Assembly (NCBI RefSeq): GCF_001949145.1
Contig: NW_019091464.1
Location: 210,222-274,221 of the forward strand
From: Acanthaster planci
Lineage: Eukaryota > Echinodermata > Asteroidea > Valvatida > Acanthasteridae
DNA: 64,000 nucleotides
Direction of reading: 5' to 3'
Numbering within the stretch: the first letter of the stretch is position 1; the number at the start of each line of letters is the position of its first letter. The notes under the pieces were generated by a model that saw nothing but the letters and a program-made list of their open reading frames with translations, did no database searches and was not told the DNA's origin. Shown here in pieces: positions 37,301 through 44,710 of the stretch. Both the position numbers and the translations under genes were made by a program.

Positions 37301-40300
37301 GAGTTGAAGAGGCAGTGGCCCGAGTGGAGCTCGTCCATGTTGAGGAAGATGTCCTTGATGGTCTTGGGTGGAATGTTGTGGCTCAGCGGCTTCTTAAACC
37401 CCTGGGTTGGACACAGGAATGAGATGAGTATGACATACGGCCACACCTGAAATTGGCTTCCAGAGCTACGGCTACGTCTACTGTTATCAAATCTCCCTGT
37501 GCACTTCCAATGGAAAGTCTAGACAACACATTCGGATGCAGTCTAACTGCTAAAGCTTGAAACCCAAGCAGTCCTGAATCATCTACTTTCAACAGCATTG
37601 TTCACGCACAAGGGAAAGGTTAGCGTTAAAGGCTCGGTCAGAGGAATCTAACAGGGGAAATTGTTTTGGGCATTTCATTTCAACCTCTTTACGGGACTGT
37701 GAATCAACTATTGTCTAGTAAGTTTATAGCCAATGACAGGGACTTTTGATAGGAGCTCGGCGTGAGTGATAATGACAGTAAAAGCCATGTGATATCAATG
37801 TTATAAACAATTATCTGGAACTTCGACAAGAGGGAAATACTTTTTATTAAACTTTGGGACAGATGTACTCAAAAAGTGCTTGGCAAAGCCGACGTATGCT
37901 AGTAAGACACTTTCAAATGAGTTGCAGAAGGACTGAAAGGGCTCTTCCTAACGAAGCACAAGTGAGAATCGTCCACAGGGGATCTCATTCAACCGAATAC
38001 AGTCACAATAAGGCACTTACATTGATTAACATATAGAGGGCATCCACGTATTTCTTCTCTGTTTCAACAATCTCCTCTATGCAGTATTGCCTCTTGTCTT
38101 TCTTTGGCTGCTAAAATAAACCCATGAATATTAACATTTTCCAGTGAGACAATGTGCCATTAGTATTCACAGCTGCATAGAAATGATCACAGCTTAAGGC
38201 GGACCTGTGATCCGATCAATCTCCGCGCTCCATCTGTACAGGCAAAATGCTTACACAGGATTAAATCAAGTTCTGCCTCAAGAATACGGAACTCATCAAG
38301 GTGTGAGTATCAAGCCATGCTTGTTGCTTTTTAACCCGTTTAAAAAGAACTCATGATTATCTAAGTCAAGAATTTTCTGCTTTCTGAGAGTCAAATTCTG
38401 CTTTCTTTCGCTTTCTAAATTACATACATAATTACACACAAAAACTGTATGTGACTGTACATATGTAGGCCTACATTTACCGCACATCTACAGGTGTATC
38501 TTTGGCATAATGACACATGTACGGCCTGCACGCACCATGCCACTATGATCTTAGACTGGTTCCATCCCTATTGATTTATTCATAAGCTGTGAGACGTCTG
38601 GGTACTATGTAGGGAACGGGGAGTGGTGCAGAGCCGGAGGAAATTAATACTGAATTCTGCGATATCGCAAACGAAAAACAGAGGGGAAATGCGACCAAAT
38701 GTTACTTTCAAAGTGAGTTAAACAGTGAAAATGAATTGTCATTACTAAGTTGGGTTCATATTTATTTGATTAATTGTGCAGAAAAGATAAAAAATACTTT
38801 TTTGTTTTATTTATCTATTTTTTTACTGAGAATTGTGTTTTCTGCTTTTTACCCCCAAATCCGTGATTTTTGCGGATTTTCCACAAAGCGGAAAACTCTA
38901 GACATTAATCTACAATTATTCGCAATCCTAAATTTCCTGATAGGAATGTATTGTAATCCAGTAGATTTGGAACTACATGTAAGCAATCGTTTATTAAGAG
39001 CCTCTGTGTACCTCTGGTTCAGATATGTGTGAATGTGAGTACGAATGCTGGGACTGCTGGAACTGGGACTTCTGCTTACGGAGCGACACCAGGTCATCGT
39101 AGATGCTGTCTTCCTCGCCCTCGACGGTGTCATAAATGTCGCCCTCGTTGGCTAGATCGTGCTCACTGAAAGGAAAGACAAGTTTGGCTTTGCATTAAGC
39201 ATACTCCAGATCAGTATATGCATAATTATGTATACTGTATAAGTTTAATTACCCATCACATCGTGGGGGTAACATGTAACAGATTTTCTGGGTGTACCCA
39301 GCAGCAGCGTTTCCAAGGCTCTGTGTTTGTCTGGCACAAGACCGGCTCAGTGTAATCCTTTGAGCCTCGGCCAATAAGCGCCCTCACCAGTTCAGGCAAA
39401 AGCCCATTAGAGCCGAGCAAAAACCGGCAGTCAAATGCTTTGGAGATTTCCAGCAGAGGTCACTTTGAAATTTGGAATGAGAATTTCGTAAAGACCAAAC
39501 ATCTTTAATCGTGATCACCTCACAGGGGGATTATTTCCGTGAAGTCCCCCAAATGAACACATTTGAATAAAACAACTTATTCCGAGAAGAAAAAAACGGT
39601 AGGGTCTTCGGGGCCATGTTTTTGCTGCATGTGTTCTTCACCTTTGCCAAGGTCATTACTGTCAATACTGTTGCTGTAACTATTTTGATGAATATGATCG
39701 GCATTCCCAGGGTGTGATTTACAGCAAAACTTACTCAGCAAGATCTTCTAGATTCTTGTAGATGTCTTCATCATATGCCTGCTCATCTTCATAATCAACC
39801 ACAAATGCCCTATATATTAAAAACAAAAGAGAAATTACAATAAACAATATTCACCAATAAATGCACAAAGAATTCCCAGTAAGCATAGACGTTTCAGATC
39901 GGATGAAATATATTCATAAGAGACAAGCTTCAGGACAAATTAGCTGGAGAGTCTCACTACCGCTATCAAACAGGCATGCAACTTGGCAACTTGGACTTTG
40001 ACAAAAGAGAGGAATTTCCAATCTTTGCAAGACTTTTTACAGTGTTTTTCAATTTTCAGTGGTATGAGTGTGAAGTGAAAAACCAGGAAATCAGCTGATC
40101 CGAGGAAAAGCTGCATACCTGTATCACATTCATATTTCATACAGATAGGACCATTGCATATTCATGGCTGTTCACGCTCATGAATATGCACCACAATGCT
40201 GAACTGGAATGTGAAATCAATGTCTGGAGAAACTGGTTCGCATTTATGCAAGTTTATACAAAACGCAGCCTGGTGCACAAACTACCCATACATGGACACT

Positions 40301-43032
40301 GGTACCGGGGTAAACATGGTAAATGGGATCTCTGGCCCAATTAAATCCAGTGCCTGATCTACACTCTTAGGATTACGTGTACAGATGGGGCAAAACTGTA
40401 AGTGTGATTGGCTACTCACTGGACTCCTCTTGCGGCAGCTAGCGGCGACTGGGATAACTTGGAGAGTGTGTAGATGACCTGTGAGGAAATCAGACCAGAA
40501 TTTCAGCGACTCGAATTGACACAAAAGTGTCTGCCCAGTAAAAAGACATTCTCAATTTATAGTCTGTGGTGGTGCTTTCTGGCTGTCCCTGATTCTCAGC
40601 TCTCATCCCAAAAAAATATTCCAACCAACGACTGCACCTCTGCAGTTCGGTAACACCTGGGCCCTGGTCACATGCAGTTTCAGGGGAAAAAATCAGAGTC
40701 AGACACTGGACATCTTCTGGCCATTTCTCGTGTTTGTCCTTGAAACAAAAGTGGCTGCATGACAGCATAAACAGCAGGTTAAAAGTCTGCTTTTTCGTGT
40801 CCATTTCACCCTCTGCAGTTTGAAAAAAAAAATTCGGCAATTAACATGCCTTGTAAGTTGAGAAGAACATACAGTGAGCCTTTATTTTAGAGGAGAAATT
40901 GAGGTACGGTACATATACATGCACATGCACAAGGGGCAGTGTAGATACATGAACATGTACGCTATACTTGTGAGACTGCCTGGGCCAATTCATATGCCTC
41001 GTCTCTCATCAAGACATCTTAAAATGATTTGATCCTCCTGGCTCTCTAAGGAATGCGTTAATCACCAACATGCACACCAGCCCTCAAATAATGTCTGTCC
41101 CATCCAAACACTAATGGTTTCTTCAACACCGCGTCTAAAGTACAAGTACATGTACTGAAAATGATAGCCGGATGAGCTATCAATGGTTAATCAGTTTCCT
41201 CCGTAATAAAAAAAAAAGGAAAAAAAGAGACAGCAATATCCCTCCATGGTAGAGCCTAGATCGGGTATCGCGACCAATCCTTTGCAAAATCTCATGCACA
41301 CCCCGTGTATGTACAGGTACATGTACAAGTACGCATGGTACGGTTGGTCCCCCTGCTGAAACCAAGAAATAGTCCTGATTAATTGCGGAGAACAAGCCTG
41401 CTTGACGCTCGGGTCGTTCAGATCCATAAACATGCACAATGTGGGAATCGCCAAGCGGTAAGACTGTTTGGTCAGCGAGTGGGTGAAGCTGCACATGCAG
41501 AAAGGCTGACGTGTGCAGCAGCCTGTTTGTTTGGACTTGTTTTGACAGATCAGCAGGAATTAAATAGCGGGACGGACTCTCGGCAACTGAGGTGCCCTAA
41601 TGAAATGGCGTGAACACCCGATGACGTACAGACCCGACTGTCACAAGTTTCAACCTGTCCTGTGTTTTTATTCCCAGTGGCCACGTACTATTTGTAGACC
41701 TGAAAATTTATACACGGTAGGTTCAGTATAGACCACTCTGATGTTGCCTCCAACTTTTGTGGGCTGCCAAACTTTGCAGAAATATGGTTGGTTTTCGATT
41801 TTACCCCAAATTTGTTCAAATTCAACATTAAATCCCATTAATAGGGTATTTTCGTTTAGTATTTAGTAGTATGCTCTGATAGCTGTGTGGGATGTTTAAC
41901 ACTTGTGAATGATTCTTTTACTTTTGAACTGACGGCCAGCCATAGTTTTTGCAGCTACTTTTGACGTCACACAACTGTGACGTCAAAAGAGTAGACCCCA
42001 GTAAACATGCTTCACAAAATCCAGAAGATTTCTGACAGACAGCCTACAGGTACACTGTACATGTTCATGTACATACATGTATCTTTCAGGTTGTACAAAA
42101 TCTGATTGTTCATTTTATGTTCACTCTTACATGTACATGTACATGTGGACTCTTTCCCTGCCATGTCTGCTTCCTTTGGTACGTTTTTTTTTTTGAGGAA
42201 ATTTCAGCCCAATTTTCCATGAAGGAAACAAATTATTACAAGAGTTAGAAATGTCTCAATCTGATGCTTGGTGCTTTTGCAACAACTTGTTTTAAATGTA
42301 TACGTACACTGCACAAGTAGATTTACAATACAAAACCTTCACTGTTTCACTACAGGACACATGTTGTAATTCCAGGTTACTATGGAAATTAGCATTTTCA
42401 GCCATTTACTCTCAGGATGCATGAAATCTAACGCATTCTCAATGTCTCAGGCATTGAGCAAGGTTAATTTCTTTACAGCGACTCATTTACCCAGAGTTTT
42501 CATTTCATACCCCTATTACCGTTGAACGCATTTACCCACTGTCAAGTGACAAACCTCATTTAAAACCACCTTGGTCATAATGTACTTGCACAAATCATCA
42601 TGGCATTGGGTGTACTTGAAACATACATGTACAGTACATGTACAATACACAGGCACACACACAAGCAAAAGCAGGGAACCACATGTCAAACAGGAACTTG
42701 CGGATGTTAGGGGCAGGCCTAATGGCAAAGGGACAGTGCCATTAGGCTGTGGGCTGCCCAGGCTGCTATCCTGACAGGGTCGGGAGGTCGATGCGAGGGA
42801 AGTACATTGCATGTGCCCTTACCCAGTGTAGGCGCACCAGGGACAATCAAATCAACAGGCTGGCTTCACAACCGGGTTTCAATGGGGCGAGAATGACAGC
42901 TCAGTCGGTACGTACCTGACCGAAGTCGGTGACGTCAAAGAGCCCATCCGGATCAAACAGCTCTTGGCTTCTGAGACAAAAAACTCTGGAGCAGGCTTGT
43001 AGGAATGTGCGGATGTTTTTAAGGCAGAGAAA
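13303..43032 (-). CDS. Vav: Vav family guanine nucleotide exchange factor, 21 exons (first exon missing)
   Basis: Vav proteins are cytoplasmic, tyrosine-phosphorylated GEFs that activate Rho/Rac GTPases downstream of receptor and Src/Syk-type kinases. The joined exons (2,499 nt) give 832 residues and a stop. Domain order is that of Vav1-3: partial CH (1-58), acidic segment with three tyrosines (59-135), DH (about 136-345), PH (about 355-468), C1 zinc finger (480-530), SH3 (about 545-602), SH2 (about 634-735), SH3 (about 773-832). C1 ligands are H480, C493, C496, C510, C513, H518, C521 and C530. The SH2 carries the YLVRDS motif with the phosphotyrosine-binding Arg. All intron borders are GT-AG and every phase agrees. 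The first exon (start Met and first half of CH) was not found. Single-copy invertebrate Vav versus a paralogue cannot be decided here. Confidence 0.95.
13868..14085 (-). CDS. Vav: Vav exon, C-terminal SH3 domain
   Basis: This exon encodes a Pro/Ser linker ([13 protein letters not shown]) and then [29 protein letters not shown] and [15 protein letters not shown] and GWWKG are SH3 signatures. It ends at a GTCAGT donor; the last strands are in the next exon. Confidence 0.96.
14599..14813 (-). CDS. Vav: Vav exon, SH2 domain second half
   Basis: This exon encodes [20 protein letters not shown], then [20 protein letters not shown] and DSTLKIPL. It matches VKHIK...L.ELV..YQ..SLK..F..LDTTL..P of Vav. 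The donor is GTGAGTGT. A short linker to the last SH3 follows. Confidence 0.97.
15435..15557 (-). CDS. Vav: Vav exon, SH2 domain first half
   Basis: This exon encodes [32 protein letters not shown] and HAISI. The LVR arginine that binds phosphotyrosine is present, and W-Y-x-G at the start is typical. The acceptor is TCTTCACCAG and the donor is GTAAGG. Confidence 0.97.
16160..16340. repeat. Degenerate dispersed repeat, copy 1
   Basis: AGCCCATCAAAAATAACC, a TTCCATGACTTT block and a GTGGAACC-like block recur in the same order at 23340-23500. Similarity is patchy. No coding capacity. Overlaps none of the Vav exons. Confidence 0.5.
16384..16478 (-). CDS. Vav: Vav exon, SH3-SH2 linker
   Basis: This exon encodes [31 protein letters not shown] and the split Trp that opens the SH2 domain. 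The acceptor is TTCCCGACAG and the donor is GTAGGT. Phases agree with both neighbours. Additional alternative linker exons in the 7.3-kb upstream intron cannot be excluded. Confidence 0.9.
17164..17303. repeat. 15-bp minisatellite, about 9 copies
   Basis: The unit is AGCCCTGGTAACCAC, with some units ending CCAA. It sits inside the Vav intron between the SH3 and linker exons. Because 15 is a multiple of 3, long spurious frames run through it on both strands. Six units carry AACCACA, the RUNX consensus word. Confidence 0.95.
20875..21298. mobile_element. TTAA-bounded MITE-like element, second type
   Basis: It begins TTAACCCCTTCTCGACGGGA and ends TCCCGACGTGAAGGGGTTAA, so the edges are inverted repeats bounded by TTAA. 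Length is about 424 bp. The edges resemble those of the 1929/34152 family (TTAACCACTTC...GCCGGGA) but the interior differs. No transposase. Confidence 0.8.
23340..23500. repeat. Degenerate dispersed repeat, copy 2
   Basis: Partner of 16160-16340: GCCCATCAAAAAATAACCC, then a CCATGACTTTTC block and GTGACCATAGGAACC. Lies in the Vav intron close to the N-terminal SH3 exon. Confidence 0.5.
23735..23916 (-). CDS. Vav: Vav exon, N-terminal SH3 domain
   Basis: This exon encodes [20 protein letters not shown], then [20 protein letters not shown] and GLFPADYV. The proline-rich RT-loop insert (PRPPP) resembles the atypical proline cluster of Vav N-SH3 domains. The acceptor is CATTTCCAG and the donor is GTAGGT, phase 0. 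Confidence 0.95.
24340..24461 (-). CDS. Vav: Vav exon, second half of C1 zinc finger
   Basis: This exon encodes [20 protein letters not shown] then LNSEKIQHC, with the remaining Cys/His ligands. It almost matches GTFYQGYRC..C...AHKEC of Vav. The last Cys is spaced by 8 residues. A short linker follows before the SH3 exon. Confidence 0.96.
25490..25585 (-). CDS. Vav: Vav exon, first half of C1 zinc finger
   Basis: This exon encodes [20 protein letters not shown] then [11 protein letters not shown]. It supplies the first zinc ligands, His plus CxxC. The acceptor is GTCTGTGCAG and the donor is GTGAGTTC; the split Arg is completed in the next exon. Confidence 0.96.
26154..26201. repeat. Short tandem repeat, 14-bp unit
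   Basis: The unit AAGTTGGATACTC is repeated about three times with minor shifts, in the intron next to the last PH exon. Confidence 0.85.
26263..26387 (-). CDS. Vav: Vav exon, end of PH domain
   Basis: This exon encodes [10 protein letters not shown], a run of five Asn, [20 protein letters not shown] and ESIRLA. EIYCKT...KWVE matches the final PH helix (ELFFKTRELKKKWMEQFEMA). The Asn run comes from an AAC/AAT trinucleotide stretch. Confidence 0.93.
26687..26773 (-). CDS. Vav: Vav exon, middle of PH domain
   Basis: This exon encodes [20 protein letters not shown] then NLPKGKSGK. It is a moderate match to the strand-turn-strand part of Vav PH. Phase 0 at both ends. The acceptor is TTTCTACAG and the donor is GTAATG. 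It is separated from the previous exon by a 6.6-kb intron. Confidence 0.9.
28040..28163. repeat. 17-bp C-rich minisatellite, about 7 copies
   Basis: The unit CCCCCCTCCCCTGGATA is repeated with one length variant. One strand is strongly C-rich, so it may form i-motif/G-quadruplex-like structures. Pro/Gly-rich frames through it are artefacts. Confidence 0.95.
28865..29015. repeat. Dispersed repeat, copy 2 of 2
   Basis: Partner of 1010-1150: GCCATCTTGAACTGGGAGTG, then CGACGAAATAACG and ACAAATTCATGCCAG. Same orientation as copy 1, diverged. Confidence 0.65.
29305..29440. repeat. Dispersed repeat pair, copy 1
   Basis: It shares GGAAATTCCAATCTTTACAA, GTGAAGTGAAAAAC and AGGAAATCAGCTGATCCGAG with 39975-40125 in the same orientation. 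Non-coding. Confidence 0.8.
33347..33419 (-). CDS. Vav: Vav exon, PH domain first strands
   Basis: This exon encodes [20 protein letters not shown] then KGGK, matching RYAFLLDKALLICKRRG. The acceptor is TTTCATTCAG and the donor is GTAAAG. Confidence 0.95.
33890..33985 (-). CDS. Vav: Vav exon, DH-PH junction
   Basis: This exon encodes [20 protein letters not shown] then [11 protein letters not shown], corresponding to L..YGRP.IDGELKI of vertebrate Vav. The insert [10 protein letters not shown] lengthens the linker. The acceptor CTCCCAG follows a C-rich tract. Confidence 0.9.
34152..34748. mobile_element. TTAA-bounded MITE-like element, copy B (inverted)
   Basis: Reverse-complement copy of 1929-2524. 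The left edge is TTAGCCACTCTCTGCCGGGG (one TTAA copy mutated to TTAG) and the right edge GGCAGGAAGTGGTTAA. The interior shares blocks such as the one whose translated frame reads [17 protein letters not shown] in both copies. It sits in the Vav intron between the DH end and the DH-PH junction exon. Confidence 0.82.
34962..35035 (-). CDS. Vav: Vav exon, end of DH domain
   Basis: This exon encodes [20 protein letters not shown] then DIEK. The [10 protein letters not shown] motif of Vav is nearly intact. The acceptor is TTCTTGGCAG and the donor is GTGAGACA. Confidence 0.95.
35853..35924 (-). CDS. Vav: Vav exon, DH domain
   Basis: This exon encodes [20 protein letters not shown] then DIMQ, matching ELVKHT..PEK..L..AL.AM. 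The donor GTTAGAA is weak. Phase 0 at both sides. Confidence 0.95.
36153..36248 (-). CDS. Vav: Vav exon, DH catalytic core
   Basis: This exon encodes [20 protein letters not shown] then LLLR. It matches RFTLRDLLMVPMQRVLKYHLLL, the Rac-contacting core helix of Vav. The acceptor is GGAACAG and the donor is GTACGT. Confidence 0.97.
37114..37401 (-). CDS. Vav: Vav exon, central DH domain (96 residues)
   Basis: This exon encodes [15 protein letters not shown] and later [18 protein letters not shown], matching the IF.N..DL..H and F..Y.ERF.VYG.YCS parts of Vav DH. Between them is a Ser/Asn/Arg-rich insertion ([20 protein letters not shown]). The acceptor is TCCAACCCAG and the donor is GTGGGG. Coding-strand composition is more GC-rich than the surroundings. 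Confidence 0.94.
38021..38110 (-). CDS. Vav: Vav exon, start of DH domain
   Basis: This exon encodes [20 protein letters not shown] then ALYMLIN, the first DH helix. The acceptor reads TTTTAGCAG, so either AG could be used, adding or dropping one Gln. The donor is GTAAGTGC. Confidence 0.94.
39012..39165 (-). CDS. Vav: Vav exon, acidic region with second and third regulatory tyrosines
   Basis: This exon encodes [18 protein letters not shown], matching the Tyr160 (LYDCVE) and Tyr174 (EIYEDL) autoinhibitory sites of Vav1. A Gln/Ser/His-rich linker to the DH domain follows ([16 protein letters not shown]), longer and more polar than I expect for vertebrates. The donor GTACAC is weak. Confidence 0.92.
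39735..39809 (-). CDS. Vav: Vav exon, acidic region with first regulatory tyrosine
   Basis: This exon encodes [25 protein letters not shown] corresponds to the human Vav1 Tyr142 site. The acceptor is AATATATAG, which has a weak pyrimidine tract, and the donor is GTAAGTTT. Confidence 0.9.
39975..40125. repeat. Dispersed repeat pair, copy 2
   Basis: Partner of 29305-29440. It lies in the short Vav intron between the CH and acidic exons. Confidence 0.8.
40420..40478 (-). CDS. Vav: Vav exon, end of CH domain
   Basis: This exon encodes [19 protein letters not shown] plus a split codon. It matches the CH end VI.TLS.LS.TP.A...G of Vav proteins. The acceptor is TTCCTCACAG and the donor is GTGAGTAG. 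Confidence 0.93.
41958..41989. promoter_or_regulatory. Perfect inverted repeat with two CRE palindromes
   Basis: Two 14-bp arms, CTTTTGACGTCACA and its exact complement, are separated by CAAC. Each arm contains the full CREB/ATF site TGACGTCA (41962-41969 and 41978-41985). It lies in the Vav intron between the two CH exons. The arrangement is seen; regulatory use is inference, and it could be the core of a small foldback element. Confidence 0.5.
42916..43032 (-). CDS. Vav: Vav exon, CH domain (second coding exon of the gene)
   Basis: This exon encodes [20 protein letters not shown], then [16 protein letters not shown]. It matches [11 protein letters not shown] and ELF..FDLFDVQDFGKV of vertebrate Vav almost exactly. 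A strong acceptor (T-run then GTCTACAG) at its 5' side shows a further upstream exon must exist. The donor is GTACGT, phase 0. Confidence 0.95.
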
Positions 43033-44464
43033 CTGTAGACACAGGAAAAAAAAAAGCACAATCAACTGTATGGTCACATGCACCGGTAGTCGGGCACAGT
43101 ACACAGTTTATAAAACTTGAAGGCACTTTAGGGGAATGGAACATTCCTGAATCCTCTGTGCCAGAATCCATTAGCACATTCTTTGTACATAACGGTACAA
43201 TGTACTTGAACTTTGAAGGGGCACCAGGCCCCATGCAAAGCTGAAGTGGCAGGGCTCCATCTTCCTTGATCCCCTCAAACATCTCAGGCGGATTTTAAAG
43301 TTGGAGGAATTAGGGCTGACATGCTGCTTTGTAGAATTTGGACTGAATTCTAGCCTCGGACTTTTGTACATGTACGTGTCCAGTACTTGATAAGGTGATG
43401 CTACTGCATATATGCAACACCTTCAAACAGATTCATTAATCACAGTATTTATGTGTCGGCCATGTTGTAGTAACCAACTGATAATGTGTCACTAACCAAT
43501 TTATTTATTTTTTTGATGTTTCTGATAAGCTCTCTTCCATTTTAATTTTCTATTGGTTTTTGATGTCTGACTGGATGTTATTTGCCCAATATTTTTCATT
43601 TTCCATTATTCTTGTATTTGCACATTCTGTTGGAGTTTATCAGGTTTGGTACAGTAACCTGCATGTACAAGTAAATAGACAAGAACCGTACATGAACCTG
43701 TTGGATTTTTTGAGGTTCAGTATGCTTTCTAGTGCAGAAGCCTAGGGGGGTTAGGGTTAAGCTTTTTAGTCTTTATTCTTAGTAACTGTCATTTGTTGAG
43801 AGGTGTGGTAAAATACATGTACATCTTTTGATGACAGTTTTTATTTGTCTAAAGATGTTAAATGAATCAATAAATAAACAGATATTGTATCACCAATTGA
43901 CCAATACTGTATCACCAACCAATAATGTACCCGTATTACAAATTGACCGATGGTGTGGTAAACTTTCAAATCCTAGGTGCGCCGTTGAAGGCAACGTCCG
44001 ATGTCCGATAAGTTTATTTTTAAATATTACGATGTCAAAAAAAAAAAGATTAAGTTCAGTATATATTTTTCAAATAAGTTCTAGTCACTTCCGGTTTGAT
44101 GAAGTCATCGGTCAAGGGAAGGCAAATGCCGACTTCTCAGAAGATAAATGTTTCATCTTGATTCACAAAGTACAAAAACCTACAACATGGAAATTATATG
44201 TGGAAGTATGATTAATGAGTAAGTATCAATTTGATGACGTCACAGAACTTGGAAGCAAAGCTGAGGAGTGTACCGGCTGCCACTTTTTAGGCTATGAACA
44301 TAGCAATAGGACAAGGTTTAAACATGGAGGAAGATTTCCATTCAAAAAGTGATCATACAACTCAATCGAAATGAGTATTTAAAAACTGTCCCCACAGCAC
44401 CTACGAGTCTAATGACATCGTGATTATGAAACCTCGCCAAGTCATTTGCGGTTTTAAAGAGTAC

Positions 44465-44710
44465 ATAATGTGCACTGATACCTACATTATCGGTTGATGG
44501 TTTGATACATTATCGGTTGATACTGGTACATCATCTGTTTTGTGCTGATACATTATTGGTTATTGGAGTATTTTTGCTACTACGTTATCTATCGATACGT
44601 GATACATTATTGGGTAGAAAGTCCACTATACCATCGGTCAATGTGTGATACATGTACAATATCGGTCAGTGATAATTTACATTATCTGTTGGTTACCGCA
44701 TTATCGGTTG
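44465..44710. repeat. Degenerate short tandem repeat (TACATTATCGGTTGAT-like)
   Basis: Words such as ACATTATCGGTTGAT and TACATTATTGG recur at irregular spacing of about 20-40 bp. Related ACCAATTGACCAATA words appear at 43890-43960. No coding signal. Confidence 0.6.

Noticed and set aside
43741-43760. Telomere-like TTAGGG near 43747 and 61865
   Set aside because: Only one or two units; no array.
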